NCBI GenBank assembly: GCA_902826815.1
Contig: CADEGF010000033.1
Coordinates: 1-64,000, forward strand
Reading direction: 5' to 3'
Length of the DNA stretch: 64,000 nucleotides
Origin: an uncultured Mycobacteriaceae bacterium
GTDB taxonomy: Bacteria; Actinomycetota; Actinomycetes; Mycobacteriales; Mycobacteriaceae
Under the pieces are notes generated by a model that was given only the letters and a program-made list of their open reading frames with translations, did no database searches and had not been told where the DNA came from. The translations under genes were made by a program, and so were the position numbers. Of this stretch, positions 42,730-54,962 are shown in pieces (position 1 is the stretch's first letter; each line of letters opens with the position of its first letter).

Positions 42730-44325
42730 GCCCTGTCGCAAGTCCTTGCGCAGGATCTTGCCGGCACTCGACTTCGGGATCGCGTCGATGAAGGCCACCT
42801 GACGCACCTTCTTGTACGGCGCGACCTCACCGGCGACGAATTCCATCACGTCATCCTCGGTCAGCTCGGCACCGGATTGCTTGACCACGAACGCTTTCGG
42901 CACCTCTTCACCCGATTCGGTGTCGCGCACGCCGATCACCGCGGCGTCGGCGATCGCGGGATGGGTGAGCAGCACCGCTTCCAGTTCGGCGGGCGGCACC
43001 TGGTAGCCCTTGTACTTGATGAGTTCCTTGAGCCGGTCGACGATGTAGACGCAGCCCGACGAATCGACTCTGGCCAGGTCCCCGGTGCGTAACCAGCCGT
43101 CGTCGTCGATGGTCTCCTTGGTGGCCGCCTCGTTGCCGAGGTAACCGGCCATCACGTTCGGGCCCTTGAACCACAACTCGCCGGTCTCGCTGAGACCCTT
43201 TGCGGGAATGCCGATTTCGTCGCCGGTCTCAGGGTCGATCAGTCTTGAGGCCGAGTTGGCCGCCGTCCAGCCCGCGGCGCCGATGGGAGCGACCGACCCG
43301 ACCAGGTGCTTGCCGCCGTCCAACGGCGTGCAATGGCTGACTGGGCTGAGCTCGGTCATACCGTATCCCTGGACGACGCTACATCCGATCCGGTCGGCGA
43401 CTGCGTGGCCGAGATCTTCGTCCAGCGGTGCCGCGCCCGACAGCACGGCCCGAAGCGTCGACATGTCGTAGGCGTCGACCAGGGGGTGCTTGGCCAACGC
43501 CACCGCGACGGGCGGCGCAATGTAGGCCACCGTCACTTTGTGGTTCGCGATGTTGGCGAGGAACTCCTCGAGATCGAAGCTTCCCATCATCACCAGCCGC
43601 GCCCGCGCATGCAGAACGGCGTTGAGTAACACGGTCATTCCGTAGATGTGGAAGAACGGCATGATCGCGATGACGACGTCGTCGGGTTGCACATTTTGGA
43701 TCGGACGGGTCTGCGCGACGTTGGCGACCAGGTTGCGATGGGTCAGCATCACGCCTTTGGGGTTGCCGGTCGTACCCGAGCTGTAGGGCAGCACAGCCAG
43801 GTGGGTAGCGGGGTCGAAACTGACGTCAGGGGCTGCGGCCCCTGCACCGAGCAGATCGGCGGCGCTGGGGTGGCCGTCCGCGCCGTCGAGCACCACCAAC
43901 TGGTCGTCGGGTATGCCTACCGCCTCAGCGGCCTCCTTGGCCTGGGGCAGTAGCGCGCCGACGGTGATGAGCATCTTGGCCTTCGCGTCCGTCAGCTGCT
44001 TGACGATGTCCTTGGCGGTGAACAAGACGTTGATGGTGGTGGCCGTCGCCCCTGCGCGCAGAATCCCGTGGAAGGCGATCGCGAACGCGGTGCTGTTGGG
44101 CGCCAGCAGGCCGACCACGTCGCCGACGCCGATGCCGCGGTCGGCCAGCGCTCCGGCGAATGAATCGATTTTGCCGACGGTCTCGCGATAGCTGGTTTCA
44201 CCACCCTGCTTCGCATCTACCAGTGCGATGCGGTCGCCGTCGGCATCGTCGAGGTTGCCGAACAGATAGTCGTAGACGCTGGTGTCAGGAATGTCGACGT
44301 CTGGGAATGGGCTGTTGAAGCTCAT
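42715..44325 (-). CDS. Acyl-CoA synthetase, 4-coumarate-CoA ligase-like
   Basis: An ANL-superfamily adenylating enzyme of 536 residues. P-loop YSSGTTGNPKGVMLTHRN (about residue 175), VQGYGMTELSPVSH, DDDGWLRTGDLARVDSSG, hinge VDRLKELIKYKGYQVPPAELE, and the catalytic lysine in KSSAGKILRKDL near the C-terminus. It activates a carboxylic acid as acyl-AMP and then acyl-CoA. The substrate pocket cannot be read, though similarity is greatest to 4-coumarate/medium-chain ligases. It stands alone on the minus strand, followed by no pathway partner, so its role is open. ATG 44325 is a clear start. Confidence 0.9.
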   Translation of the reverse strand: MSFNSPFPDVDIPDTSVYDYLFGNLDDADGDRIALVDAKQGGETSYRETVGKIDSFAGALADRGIGVGDVVGLLAPNSTAFAIAFHGILRAGATATTINVLFTAKDIVKQLTDAKAKMLITVGALLPQAKEAAEAVGIPDDQLVVLDGADGHPSAADLLGAGAAAPDVSFDPATHLAVLPYSSGTTGNPKGVMLTHRNLVANVAQTRPIQNVQPDDVVIAIMPFFHIYGMTVLLNAVLHARARLVMMGSFDLEEFLANIANHKVTVAYIAPPVAVALAKHPLVDAYDMSTLRAVLSGAAPLDEDLGHAVADRIGCSVVQGYGMTELSPVSHCTPLDGGKHLVGSVAPIGAAGWTAANSASRLIDPETGDEIGIPAKGLSETGELWFKGPNVMAGYLGNEAATKETIDDDGWLRTGDLARVDSSGCVYIVDRLKELIKYKGYQVPPAELEAVLLTHPAIADAAVIGVRDTESGEEVPKAFVVKQSGAELTEDDVMEFVAGEVAPYKKVRQVAFIDAIPKSSAGKILRKDLRQGSGAE

Positions 44326-44359
44326 GACGTCGATAGAACCACGTCGGCCTCGGCAGGGT

Positions 44360-44764
44360 TCAGGCTTCGTCGAGCTGCTCGATCAGCTTCTTCGGCGCGA
44401 CCAACCGGTACGACGCGTCGACGAGTTCGCCGACCTCGCCCCAGTCGACCTTGCGCTTGGCGGCGAGATCCAGCCCGAGCCAGCCCGACGGGCCCATATA
44501 GGCGGGGTAGAAGAAGCGAGTGTCCTGCTCGAGCGCCCTGCGGTCGCTTTCGTCGACCTTGACGAGGATCGAATGCGAGTACTGGATGTAGTCGCCCTTG
44601 CCCTCGGGTTTCACACTGCCGCCGTACATCACGAAGATCTTCGGCGCGCAGAACACCGGTCTGCCCCACGACACCTTCTCGAACGCCTCTGGAAAGCCGA
44701 GAGCGATCGTGCGCATCTTCGCGAGCACGGGGTCGTCGTCGCGGAACATGATCGGGTGCGGCAT
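44360..44764 (-). CDS. MmcQ/YjbR-family protein
   Basis: A small cytosolic protein of 134 residues: IALGFPEAFEKVSWGRPVFCAPKIF, in parts, then a KVDESDRRALEQ segment and YMGPSGWLGLDL, as in the MmcQ/YjbR (CyaY-like fold) family, whose members are sometimes annotated DNA-binding. No enzyme activity is known. It lies 9 nt downstream of the ArsR-SRPBCC gene on the same strand, so they form an operon. Confidence 0.85.
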   Translation of the reverse strand: MPHPIMFRDDDPVLAKMRTIALGFPEAFEKVSWGRPVFCAPKIFVMYGGSVKPEGKGDYIQYSHSILVKVDESDRRALEQDTRFFYPAYMGPSGWLGLDLAAKRKVDWGEVGELVDASYRLVAPKKLIEQLDEA

Positions 44765-44773
44765 GTCGCCAAG

Positions 44774-45589
44774 CTACCCGTTTCGCGACATCTGCTGTGC
44801 GCGTAGTTCGGCGTGCATCTCCCATGGCGCCTGCGGCAACACGTGCCCGGTTTCCAACAGCGACTTCAGATTCGACATGACTGCCGCCCACCCCGCGGCC
44901 GCCGCCTGGTAATCCGATGCATCGCGGATGTCGGTGTGCGTCACCGTCAGTCGGACGATGTCGTGGTGCGGTTCGATGTCGAAGCGCACCACGGATGGCA
45001 GGCCCGCCTCGTTGGCGCCGCCGAACGTGATGACAAGCCGACGCGGCAGCACTGCCTCGATCACCTCGCCCTCGACATCGGCGATCCCCGACCCGTCTGT
45101 CCGCAGGTGCTGCCAGCGTGAGCCCGGTTGCCAGTCAGACACATTGCTGTGGCCCCAGTACTCGGCGGTGAGGTTGGCGTCGGTGAGCGCCTTCCATACC
45201 TTCTCCGGCGTGCTGTGGATGTAGGTCACGTACACAAACGATGGTTTACCGTCCGTCGCGGTCATGTCCGCCTTCTCTGCCTCTTGCTTCAGCGCGTGCA
45301 GCGCGTGAAGACGCGAATATTCGAACTCCTGAATCCAGCGATGCACAATCTCGTGCAGCGGAACGGGATTCAGGTAATGCAGCTTGAGCCGCCCATGTCG
45401 CACGGTGCTGATGAGATTGGCCGCCTCGAGCATCGACAGGTGCTGGCTGACCGACTGCCGCGCCATCTCGAGGTACTCGCACAACTGGCCAAGGGTCTGG
45501 CCGTTGTCCTGTCGCAGCCGATCCAGCAGCAGTCGACGGCCGGGGTCGGCCAGTGCCTTGAACACCATGTCCATCGGGTCGTCCGCCAC
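44774..45589 (-). CDS. ArsR-type HTH fused to SRPBCC (AHSA1) domain
   Basis: A one-component regulator of 271 residues. Residues about 8-85 form an ArsR winged helix (FKALADPGRRLLLDRLRQDN, ARQSVSQHLSMLEAANLI). From about 115 on is an SRPBCC/AHSA1 ligand-binding fold (YVTYIHSTPEKVWKALTDANLTAEYWGHSNVSDWQPGSRW, in parts). The fusion suggests that a small hydrophobic ligand controls DNA binding. It starts at GTG 45589, divergent from ligA. A perfect 8-bp inverted repeat lies 9 nt upstream of its start, probably the autoregulatory operator. Confidence 0.88.
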   Translation of the reverse strand: MADDPMDMVFKALADPGRRLLLDRLRQDNGQTLGQLCEYLEMARQSVSQHLSMLEAANLISTVRHGRLKLHYLNPVPLHEIVHRWIQEFEYSRLHALHALKQEAEKADMTATDGKPSFVYVTYIHSTPEKVWKALTDANLTAEYWGHSNVSDWQPGSRWQHLRTDGSGIADVEGEVIEAVLPRRLVITFGGANEAGLPSVVRFDIEPHHDIVRLTVTHTDIRDASDYQAAAAGWAAVMSNLKSLLETGHVLPQAPWEMHAELRAQQMSRNG

Positions 45590-45597
45590 CCGACCAT

Positions 45598-45648
45598 TAT
45601 GCAGGCATCTACCTGCATATCGTCAAACGTGCATGTCTTTGCATGTCA
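45598..45648. promoter_or_regulatory. Operator between arsR-SRPBCC and ligA
   Basis: TATGCAGG at 45598-45605 and CCTGCATA at 45612-45619 form a perfect inverted repeat with a 6-bp spacer. TGCATGTC occurs twice further on (45630-45637 and 45641-45648). The first element probably binds the adjacent ArsR protein. Confidence 0.6.
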
Positions 45649-45662
45649 TGGTCCTCGGATAG

Positions 45663-47777
<2,115 letters not shown>

Positions 47778-47781
47778 CAAG

Positions 47782-48441
47782 TCAGCGCAGGATCGTCGCC
47801 ACGATTCCGGCGAGGTAGCCAAGCCGCGCCACTTCCGACGGCCGGAACTCCGGGCCGCCGGGACGGCCCAGCACCACCGCCGTGTTTGGACCGCCCAACG
47901 GGGCGGCAGCCAGCGCGGTGTCCATGTCCTGCCACACCTGAGGCACCCAGTCCGCCTTGCCGTCAAGGGCTTTCGCCGAATCGATCGGCAGCCAGGGCAG
48001 CTCGTTCATATGTGTTTCGGGGGCGCCATGGCTGCCGACGATGCGGGTGATGCCGGACTCGGTGAGACGCGTGACGGTGCACCAGCCGACGCGCAGCACG
48101 CGCGGCGCTTCGTCGGCGAGCACCTGAAGCTTCGCCGGTTTGTCCGGTGCGGCGGCGATGTGGTCGACCAACTCCAGTTCTCGATGCGCCTCGAGCAGCC
48201 CGGTGTGCGGTCGGATGCTGTCCACCCAGACGCCCTTGAGGTTCTCCGCCGCGGTGATCAACAGGTCGGGCATCGCGCCGGGCGGCAGCTCGACGATCAG
48301 GTCGTCGATCGCGTAGCCCGTCCCGCGCTCAACGACGTCGAGGGACAGAATGTCGGCACCCACCGAGCCGAGCGCCACGGCCAATGAGCCGAGGCTGCCT
48401 GGCCTGTCTTCCAGCTGGACCCGCAGCATGTACGAAGGCAC
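47782..48441 (-). CDS. ACT-domain protein (Rv3013 type)
   Basis: A protein of 219 residues with an N-terminal ACT domain (VQLEDRPGSLGSLAVALGSV, then ADILSLDVVERG) followed by about 130 residues conserved in mycobacteria (VLRVGWCTVTRL, LPWLPIDSAKALDGKADWVPQ in parts, NTAVVLGRPGGPEFRPSEVAR). The ACT domain suggests amino-acid-responsive regulation, but no enzyme domain is attached. The open frame runs far upstream antisense to gatA, but GTG 48441 gives the length and N-terminus of the family. It is convergent with ligA (4 nt gap) and divergent from gatC, as in M. tuberculosis. Confidence 0.87.
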   Translation of the reverse strand: MPSYMLRVQLEDRPGSLGSLAVALGSVGADILSLDVVERGTGYAIDDLIVELPPGAMPDLLITAAENLKGVWVDSIRPHTGLLEAHRELELVDHIAAAPDKPAKLQVLADEAPRVLRVGWCTVTRLTESGITRIVGSHGAPETHMNELPWLPIDSAKALDGKADWVPQVWQDMDTALAAAPLGGPNTAVVLGRPGGPEFRPSEVARLGYLAGIVATILR

Positions 48442-48511
48442 GCGCAACACCTTTGCACAAGGCCACGGGGTCGGCATGCCAGGCTCAATCGCATGACTAG
48501 GCTTTGATGTC

Positions 48512-48811
48512 GTGTCGCAGATCTCCCGAGATGAGGTAGCCCATCTCGCCCGCCTGGCTCGACTCGCGCTGAGCGACGACGAGCTGGACGGCTTCGCAGG
48601 CCAGCTCGGAGCCATCATCGAGCACGTCAGCCAGATCCAGGCCGTCGACGTGACCGATGTCGAGGCCACGGACAACCCGTTGACGTCGGTCAACGTCACC
48701 CGGCCGGACGTCGTCGAACCCGGGTTGACCCAGGAGCAGGCGCTCGCGCAGGCGCCGAAATCGGCCGACGGCCGGTTCGCGGTGCCGCGGATCCTTGGGG
48801 AGCCGGAATGA
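48512..48811 (+). CDS. gatC: Asp-tRNA(Asn)/Glu-tRNA(Gln) amidotransferase subunit C
   Basis: A 99-residue subunit of GatCAB, which amidates mischarged Glu-tRNA(Gln) and Asp-tRNA(Asn). It begins with [20 protein letters not shown], the GatC helix, and ends [14 protein letters not shown]. It wraps around GatA and stabilises the complex. The GTG at 48512 is 8 nt after TAGGCT (48498-48503), another near-leaderless start. Its stop overlaps the gatA ATG by 4 nt. Confidence 0.96.
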   Translation: MSQISRDEVAHLARLARLALSDDELDGFAGQLGAIIEHVSQIQAVDVTDVEATDNPLTSVNVTRPDVVEPGLTQEQALAQAPKSADGRFAVPRILGEPE

Positions 48812-50292
48812 GCGCCGATCTGACCAGGCTGGACGGCGCGACGCTCGGCGCCAGGATCGCGGCCAAGGAGGTGTCGTCGACCGAGGTCACCCGCGCCTGC
48901 CTTGACCGGATCGCCGAAACCGACGGCGAGTACAAGGCGTTCCTGCACGTCGCGGAGGAGCAGGCGCTTGCGGCCGCCGCGCGCGTGGATGCCGCCGTCG
49001 AAGCAGGCGAGACGCTGCCGTCGCCGCTCGCCGGTGTCCCGTTGGCGCTCAAGGACGTGTTCACCACCACGGACATGCCGACCACCTGCGGCTCGAAGAT
49101 CCTCGAGGGTTGGACATCGCCCTACGACTCGACGGTCGTGGGGCGGCTGCGCGCCGCGGGAATCCCGATCCTCGGCAAGACGAATATGGATGAGTTCGCG
49201 ATGGGTTCCTCCACCGAGAACTCGGCGTTCGGCCCGACGCGCAACCCGTGGGATGTCGAGCGGGTACCGGGCGGATCCGGCGGCGGAAGTGCGGCCGCAC
49301 TGGCCGCGTTCCAGGCACCGCTGGCCATTGGATCGGATACCGGCGGGTCGATCCGGCAGCCCGCCGCGCTCACGGCCACCGTCGGCGTCAAACCCACCTA
49401 CGGCACCGTGTCCCGTTACGGCCTCATCGCCTGCGCGTCGTCGCTGGATCAGGGCGGGCCATGCGCCCGCACCGTGCTCGATACCGCGCTGCTGCACCGG
49501 GTGATCGCGGGCCACGACCCGAAGGATTCGACGTCGATCGATGCCGACGTGCCCGACATCGTCGCCGCGGCGAAGGCAGGCGCCGACGGCGATCTGCGCG
49601 GCATCAAGGTCGGTGTGGTCCGCCAGCTGCGCGGTGACGGCTACCAGGAGGGCGTGCTGTCCTCGTTCAACGCGGCGGTGGAGAAGCTGACCGAGCTCGG
49701 TGCGGAGGTGTCGGAAGTCGACTGCCCGCACTTCGACTACTCATTGCCCGCGTACTACCTGATCCTGCCGTCGGAGGTGTCGTCGAACCTCGCCCGCTTC
49801 GACGGGATGCGGTACGGGCTTCGCGTCGGCGACGACGGGACCCACAGCGCAGAAGAGGTCATGGCGATGACACGCGCCGCCGGATTCGGCCCGGAAGTTA
49901 AGCGCCGCATCATGATTGGTACATACGCGCTGTCGGCGGGCTATTACGACGCGTACTACAACCAGGCGCAGAAGGTACGCACGCTGATCGCTCGCGACCT
50001 CGACGAGGCGTACCAGAAGGTGGACGTGCTGGTGTCGCCTGCGACGCCGACCACCGCGTTCCCGCTGGGCGAGAAAGTCGACGATCCGCTGGCGATGTAC
50101 CTGTTCGACCTGTGCACGCTGCCGCTGAACCTGGCCGGACACTGCGGCATGTCGGTGCCGTCGGGGCTTTCTCCCGACGACAACCTGCCGGTCGGACTGC
50201 AGATCATGGCTCCCGCACTGGCCGATGACCGGCTCTACCGGGTCGGGGCGGCCTACGAGGCGGCCCGAGGGGCACTGCCGACGGCGGTCTAG
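48808..50292 (+). CDS. gatA: Asp-tRNA(Asn)/Glu-tRNA(Gln) amidotransferase subunit A
   Basis: The amidase subunit (494 residues) that frees ammonia from glutamine. The Ser-cisSer-Lys triad is seen in [14 protein letters not shown] (Lys, about residue 80), [13 protein letters not shown] (Ser) and [20 protein letters not shown] (about residue 175, nucleophile Ser). [20 protein letters not shown] follows. It is encoded with gatC and pfkA on one unit; gatB is further downstream, as in M. tuberculosis. Confidence 0.97.
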   Translation: MSADLTRLDGATLGARIAAKEVSSTEVTRACLDRIAETDGEYKAFLHVAEEQALAAAARVDAAVEAGETLPSPLAGVPLALKDVFTTTDMPTTCGSKILEGWTSPYDSTVVGRLRAAGIPILGKTNMDEFAMGSSTENSAFGPTRNPWDVERVPGGSGGGSAAALAAFQAPLAIGSDTGGSIRQPAALTATVGVKPTYGTVSRYGLIACASSLDQGGPCARTVLDTALLHRVIAGHDPKDSTSIDADVPDIVAAAKAGADGDLRGIKVGVVRQLRGDGYQEGVLSSFNAAVEKLTELGAEVSEVDCPHFDYSLPAYYLILPSEVSSNLARFDGMRYGLRVGDDGTHSAEEVMAMTRAAGFGPEVKRRIMIGTYALSAGYYDAYYNQAQKVRTLIARDLDEAYQKVDVLVSPATPTTAFPLGEKVDDPLAMYLFDLCTLPLNLAGHCGMSVPSGLSPDDNLPVGLQIMAPALADDRLYRVGAAYEAARGALPTAV

Positions 50293-50338
50293 CCCGACAA
50301 GCCTGCCCGCGAGGGCGACACAGGGGAGGATAGGACGC

Positions 50339-51370
50339 ATGCGCATTGGAACCCTGACCGGTGGCGGCGACTGTCCCGGGCTGAACGCGGTGATCCGGGC
50401 GATCGTTCGCACCTGTGACGTGCGATACGGCTCGTCGGTCGTCGGATTTCTGGATGGCTGGCGCGGTCTGCTCGAGGACCGTCGTATCCAGCTGCGCAAC
50501 GACGACCGCAACGATCGCCTGCTCGCCAAGGGCGGCACCATGCTCGGCACCGCGCGCGTGCATCCGGACAAGCTGAAGGCCGGCCTCGACCAGATCAAGC
50601 AGACGCTGGACGACAACGGCATCGACGTGCTCATCCCGATCGGCGGCGAAGGCACCCTGACCGCGGCGCACTGGCTGTCTGAGGAGAACGTTCCCGTCGT
50701 TGGGGTGCCCAAGACCATCGACAACGACATCGACTGCACCGACGTCACGTTCGGCCACGACACCGCACTTGGCGTCGCGAGCGAAGCCATCGATCGACTG
50801 CACAGCACGGCCGAGTCGCATCAGCGCGTGATGCTCGTCGAGGTGATGGGACGGCACGCAGGCTGGATCGCGCTGAACGCCGGCCTGGCGTCGGGCGCGC
50901 ATATGACGCTGATCCCTGAGCAGCCGTTCGACGTCGAAGAGGTGTGTCGGCTCATCAAGCAGCGCTTCGTGCGCGGCGATGCGCACTTCATCTGCGTGGT
51001 TGCCGAGGGCGCCAAACCTGCCGAGGGTTCGATGCAGTTGCGCGAAGGCGGGATCGACGAGTTCGGGCACGAGAAGTTCACCGGCGTCGCCCAGCAGCTG
51101 GCCAGCGAGGTCGAGAAGCGGATCAACAAGGAGGTGCGGGTGACCGTCCTCGGCCACGTGCAGCGCGGCGGTACGCCGACCCCCTATGACCGCGTGCTCG
51201 CGACCCGGTTCGGCGTGAACGCCGCCGACGCCGCCCACGCAGGCGAATACGGGACGATGGTTTCACTGCGAGGGCAGGACATCGGCCGCGTGCCGCTGGC
51301 CGACGCCGTGCGCCAGCTGAAGCTGGTACCGCAGAGCCGATACGACGACGCCGCCGAATTCTTCGGCTGA
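50339..51370 (+). CDS. pfkA: 6-phosphofructokinase (group III, ATP type)
   Basis: A glycolytic enzyme (343 residues) that phosphorylates fructose 6-phosphate. [20 protein letters not shown] binds the phosphates. The diagnostic motif reads GGEGTLTAA, with Gly (not Asp) after GE, which goes with ATP rather than pyrophosphate use. [20 protein letters not shown] carries the catalytic Asp residues, and [20 protein letters not shown] and [19 protein letters not shown] complete the site. The open frame extends upstream over the gatA end, but ATG 50339 has a GGGGAGGA ribosome site and the family start. Confidence 0.96.
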   Translation: MRIGTLTGGGDCPGLNAVIRAIVRTCDVRYGSSVVGFLDGWRGLLEDRRIQLRNDDRNDRLLAKGGTMLGTARVHPDKLKAGLDQIKQTLDDNGIDVLIPIGGEGTLTAAHWLSEENVPVVGVPKTIDNDIDCTDVTFGHDTALGVASEAIDRLHSTAESHQRVMLVEVMGRHAGWIALNAGLASGAHMTLIPEQPFDVEEVCRLIKQRFVRGDAHFICVVAEGAKPAEGSMQLREGGIDEFGHEKFTGVAQQLASEVEKRINKEVRVTVLGHVQRGGTPTPYDRVLATRFGVNAADAAHAGEYGTMVSLRGQDIGRVPLADAVRQLKLVPQSRYDDAAEFFG

Positions 51371-51393
51371 GTTTCCTGCGGTCAGATCGGTCG

Positions 51394-52089
51394 TCACGAG
51401 GCGCTGAAGGCTTCGCGACGGACCATCTGCCACATCGTCGGGGTGTCTTTCGTGGTGGAGACGACGACGGTCTTGCCTGCGGTGGAGTTGTCTCCCGCGA
51501 GCGCGACGAGGTAGTCCGCCAGGTCGATCCGCGCGGTGTAGCCGCCAACCGGATCAACCTCCCCGGCAACGTAATTCGTTGGCTGCGGCAGGTCGAACAG
51601 TCCGGACGGCCGGACGATCGTCGCGTCCAGGCCGCTATCGCGGACGATGTCTTCCATCCGGCGCTGGTCGTCGTAGGTGCTCTTGCCGATCGTGCGGGTG
51701 ATGACGGGTTCGACGAACCGCAGCGCGGCAGGCGGATCGATGCGGTTCGGATACGGATAGGCGCCGGTGGAACTCACGACCGCCAGGCGTCGCACTCCTG
51801 CGTCGCGCATCGCCTCGATGATGTTGGCCACCCCCACCGAGTAGGTGTCGATGCGGCGAAGGCTGAACGGCACGCCGAGGCTGGACAGCACCGCATCCGC
51901 GCCGCGCACGACATCGATCAGAGACGAGGGGTCGCGCACGTCGGCGCCCGCCACCGTCAGTCGACGATCGGTGAACGGGAACTCGGGCGGCCGCCGTGTC
52001 ACGACGACAGCGTGGTGTCCACGTTCCAGGGCCAGCCGCGTCATCAGTCGACCGGTGCGCCCGTTGGCGCCGAAGATCACGATTTGCAT
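51394..52089 (-). CDS. NAD(P)-binding (NmrA-like) oxidoreductase
   Basis: A 231-residue extended-SDR protein: GANGRTGRLMTRLALERGH gives the dinucleotide-binding loop (GxxGxxG as GANGRTG), then VRGADAVLSSLGVPFSLRRI, VRRLAVVSSTGAYPYPN, and RIDLADYLVAL. No YxxxK pair in the classical position is seen, so it may be a redox sensor or an atypical reductase. It is divergent from a MarR regulator across a 75-bp gap with palindromes, which suggests that the MarR protein controls it. Confidence 0.85.
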   Translation of the reverse strand: MQIVIFGANGRTGRLMTRLALERGHHAVVVTRRPPEFPFTDRRLTVAGADVRDPSSLIDVVRGADAVLSSLGVPFSLRRIDTYSVGVANIIEAMRDAGVRRLAVVSSTGAYPYPNRIDPPAALRFVEPVITRTIGKSTYDDQRRMEDIVRDSGLDATIVRPSGLFDLPQPTNYVAGEVDPVGGYTARIDLADYLVALAGDNSTAGKTVVVSTTKDTPTMWQMVRREAFSAS

Positions 52090-52116
52090 GAGATGCCCTC
52101 AATTCGTCACTTGATG

Positions 52117-52143
52117 GTGATTATCACTCTAGATGACTATCAC
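52117..52143. promoter_or_regulatory. MarR-type operator
   Basis: GTGATTATCAC at 52117-52127 is a perfect palindrome around a central T, and a degenerate second copy, ATGACTATCAC, follows at 52133-52143. TAGTGT at 52153-52158 lies 6 nt before the marR ATG, so the sites would overlap the promoter. Confidence 0.55.
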
Positions 52144-52164
52144 TGGCGGTGCTAGTGTCTGCGG

Positions 52165-52638
52165 ATGGCCGAAGGTTCGACCGGCATCGCCGAGCTGCAT
52201 CAGCGGATCCCGTTTCTGCTGTCCCAACTGGGTGTCTATCTCGCGGAGGATTTCGTGCACCGGTTGGCGCCATTCGGCGTCGAACCCCGCACGTACGCGG
52301 TGCTGAAGGCGCTGGTCGAGGACGACGGTCAATCGCAGCGGCAGCTGTCGACCCAGCTCGGCATCCATCGCAATGTGATGGTCGCGGTCATCGACAAGCT
52401 GGAGAGCCAAGGACTGGTCAAGCGGATGCCGCACCCGGACGACCGGCGCGCATTCGCGGTCACCCTGACCGACAAGGCCCGCAAGTTGTTGCCAGATCTC
52501 GATGCGCAGGGGCGCGCGCAGGAGGACGCGATCACCGCATCGCTCACCGCCGCCGAGCGCAAGACCGTGCTGCGCGACCTGCAGCGGATGTCCGCGGCCG
52601 CGGGGCTGATCCCGGGTGTGCACCCCAAGCTGGCCTAG
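52165..52638 (+). CDS. MarR-family transcriptional regulator
   Basis: A 157-residue winged-helix regulator: [20 protein letters not shown] (dimer helix), [20 protein letters not shown] (recognition helix, about residues 62-81), and the wing [20 protein letters not shown], which has the family's DxRxxxxxLT motif. No redox cysteine is present, so it should sense a small phenolic or other ligand. ATG 52165 follows TAGTGT by 6 nt. The likely target is the divergent NAD(P)-binding protein gene. Confidence 0.9.
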   Translation: MAEGSTGIAELHQRIPFLLSQLGVYLAEDFVHRLAPFGVEPRTYAVLKALVEDDGQSQRQLSTQLGIHRNVMVAVIDKLESQGLVKRMPHPDDRRAFAVTLTDKARKLLPDLDAQGRAQEDAITASLTAAERKTVLRDLQRMSAAAGLIPGVHPKLA

Positions 52639-52661
52639 GTCGTCCCACTAAACTCGCCACC

Positions 52662-54167
52662 ATGACCGCTGCATCCACGGCCGACCTGGTCGACTACGAC
52701 GACGTCGTCGCCCGTTACGACCCGGTCCTCGGACTCGAGGTGCACGTCGAGCTGTCGACGGCTACCAAGATGTTCTGCGGCTGCGCCAATCGCTTCGGCG
52801 CCGAACCCAATACGCAGGTGTGCCCGGTGTGCCTCGGCCTACCAGGCTCTCTGCCGGTGCTCAACCAGGTCGCCGTCGAGTCGGCGATGCGGATCGGGCT
52901 GGCGCTGAACTGCGAGATCGTGCCATGGTGCCGGTTCGCCAGGAAGAACTACTTCTATCCGGACATGCCGAAGAACTATCAGATCTCGCAATACGACGAG
53001 CCGATCGCGATCAACGGCTACCTCGACGTTCCGCTCGACGACGGCACCACGTGGCGGGTGGAGATCGAGCGCGCACACATGGAGGAAGACACTGGCAAGC
53101 TCACCCACCTGGGCAACGAAAGCGGCCGGATCGCGGGCGCAACCACCTCGCTGATCGACTACAACCGCGCCGGGGTACCGCTCATCGAGATCGTCACCCG
53201 GCCGGTCGAGGGCACCGGTGAACGCGCACCCGAGATCGCCCGCGCCTATGTGACGGCGCTTCGGGATATGTTGCGGGCCCTCGGCGTTTCCGACGTGCGG
53301 ATGGATCAGGGCTCGATGCGGTGCGATTCGAACGTCTCCCTCAAACCGACGGGCGCGACCGAATTCGGCACCCGCACCGAAACCAAGAACGTGAACTCTC
53401 TGAAGAGCGTCGAGGTCGCCGTTCGCTACGAGATGCGCAGGCAAGCAGCGGTTCTGGACTCCGGCGAACGCGTCCACCAGGAGACCAGGCACTTCCACGA
53501 GGACGGCTACACCTCGCCGGGCCGAAGCAAGGAAACCGCGCAGGACTACCGCTATTTCCCCGAACCCGACCTCGAGCCGATCGCACCCGACGCGGAGTTC
53601 GTGGAGAAACTGCGGGAGAGCATTCCCGAGTACCCGTGGTTGGCGCGCAAGCGCATACAGCAGGACTGGGGTATCTCCGACGAGGTGATGCGTGACCTCG
53701 TCAACATCGGAGCGCTCGACTTGATCGCCGCCACCGTCGCGCAGGGGGCGTCCAGCGAGGGCGCTCGGGCGTGGTGGGGGAGCTTCCTGGTGCAGAAGGC
53801 CAACGAGGCCGGCGTCGACCTCGACGCGCTGAACATCACGCCCGCACAGGTTGCCGCCGTCGTCGCCCTTGTCGACGAGGGCAAGCTGTCCAACAAGCTG
53901 GCCCGTGGGGTGGTCGAGGGCGTGCTGGCCGGTGAAGGCGAGCCCGCAGACGTGATGAAGGCCCGTGGCCTCGAACTGGTCCGCGACGATTCGCTCATCC
54001 AGGCGGCGGTGGACGAAGCACTTGCCGCCAATCCCGATGTGGCAGAGAAGATTCGCGGCGGCAAGATACAGGCCGCCGGTGCCATCGTCGGTGCGGTGAT
54101 GAAGGCGACGAAGGGTCAGGCCGACGCTGCGCGGGTGCGCGAGTTGGTGCTGGCGGCCTGCACCTAG
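52662..54167 (+). CDS. gatB: Asp-tRNA(Asn)/Glu-tRNA(Gln) amidotransferase subunit B
   Basis: The tRNA-binding kinase subunit of GatCAB (501 residues). [20 protein letters not shown] and the zinc cysteines (CGC ... [15 protein letters not shown]) begin the cradle domain. [34 protein letters not shown] and [16 protein letters not shown] are the phosphorylation-site segments, and the YqeY-like tail ends [24 protein letters not shown] 52662 follows TAAACT (52649-52654) by 7 nt. It is separated from gatCA by pfkA and a MarR pair but kept on the same strand. Confidence 0.97.
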   Translation: MTAASTADLVDYDDVVARYDPVLGLEVHVELSTATKMFCGCANRFGAEPNTQVCPVCLGLPGSLPVLNQVAVESAMRIGLALNCEIVPWCRFARKNYFYPDMPKNYQISQYDEPIAINGYLDVPLDDGTTWRVEIERAHMEEDTGKLTHLGNESGRIAGATTSLIDYNRAGVPLIEIVTRPVEGTGERAPEIARAYVTALRDMLRALGVSDVRMDQGSMRCDSNVSLKPTGATEFGTRTETKNVNSLKSVEVAVRYEMRRQAAVLDSGERVHQETRHFHEDGYTSPGRSKETAQDYRYFPEPDLEPIAPDAEFVEKLRESIPEYPWLARKRIQQDWGISDEVMRDLVNIGALDLIAATVAQGASSEGARAWWGSFLVQKANEAGVDLDALNITPAQVAAVVALVDEGKLSNKLARGVVEGVLAGEGEPADVMKARGLELVRDDSLIQAAVDEALAANPDVAEKIRGGKIQAAGAIVGAVMKATKGQADAARVRELVLAACT

Positions 54168-54962
54168 ATGGCGGCGTTGGACGCCGAACTCCTGGCGGTG
54201 GTGGAACGCTCACCTGTGGCAACGGCTTCGCACGATAGGGCTGGTTGGGTCGAATTGTTCGCGCTCGACGCATGCGTCGAGGATCCGTACGGCTCCCAGC
54301 CGCACGTGGGATACGACGAGATCGGCCGGTTCTACGACACCTTCATCGCACCGCGACAGATCATCTTCCATCGCGACGTCGATGTCTCGGTCGACTCAGC
54401 GGTGGTCCGCGACCTGATGCTCGAAATCGTGATGGCGCCAGGCGTGACATTGGATGTTCCCATGCATCTTCGGTATGTCCTTCGAGACTCCGACGGGGAC
54501 TGGGAGATTGAGCGTCTGCGCGCGCACTGGGAGCTGCCGGCGATGATGGTCCCGATGCTGCGCCACGGCGTGAAGTCGCTGCCGCCGTCTCTGCGGCTGG
54601 TCCGTGAACTGGTCGGCAACCAGGGGATCGGTGGCAGCGTGGGGTATCTGAAAGCCTTCAGGCGGCCGGGCAGGCGTGCGAAGCGCAGCGTCGCGACGTT
54701 TCTCGACGCGGCCGTCGCCGGCGACCAGATGACCGCACGGCGGGCGTTGGGCGACAGCGCGATCACGTACGGCGAGCAGACCCCGATCTCGTTGGGAGAG
54801 TGCGTCGATCGACTGCGCGGTGGCCGATGGACGAAGATGATCGCCACCGGCGACACCGTCAGCGCCTCGGTGCACACACCCGCGGGTCGTGGTGTCGTGT
54901 TCTGCGAAATACCCAGCGCGACAAACGCAACCGTTGGCATTCGCTACTTCGGCCCGGCGTAG
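54168..54962 (+). CDS. NTF2-like (SnoaL-type) protein, possibly two modules
   Basis: A 264-residue protein starting at the base after the gatB stop. The N-terminal half is an NTF2/SnoaL fold: SHDRAGWVELFALDACVEDPYGSQPHVGYDEIGRFYDTFI in pieces, then VPMHLRYVLRDSDGDWEIERLRAHWEL, like ketosteroid-isomerase relatives. After a basic linker (RRPGRRAKR) a second short NTF2-like segment (ATFLDAAVAGDQMTARRALG to VGIRYFGPA) seems to follow. Catalytic residues and substrate cannot be given. The 3' end overlaps the convergent TetR gene by 19 nt. Confidence 0.75.
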   Translation: MAALDAELLAVVERSPVATASHDRAGWVELFALDACVEDPYGSQPHVGYDEIGRFYDTFIAPRQIIFHRDVDVSVDSAVVRDLMLEIVMAPGVTLDVPMHLRYVLRDSDGDWEIERLRAHWELPAMMVPMLRHGVKSLPPSLRLVRELVGNQGIGGSVGYLKAFRRPGRRAKRSVATFLDAAVAGDQMTARRALGDSAITYGEQTPISLGECVDRLRGGRWTKMIATGDTVSASVHTPAGRGVVFCEIPSATNATVGIRYFGPA

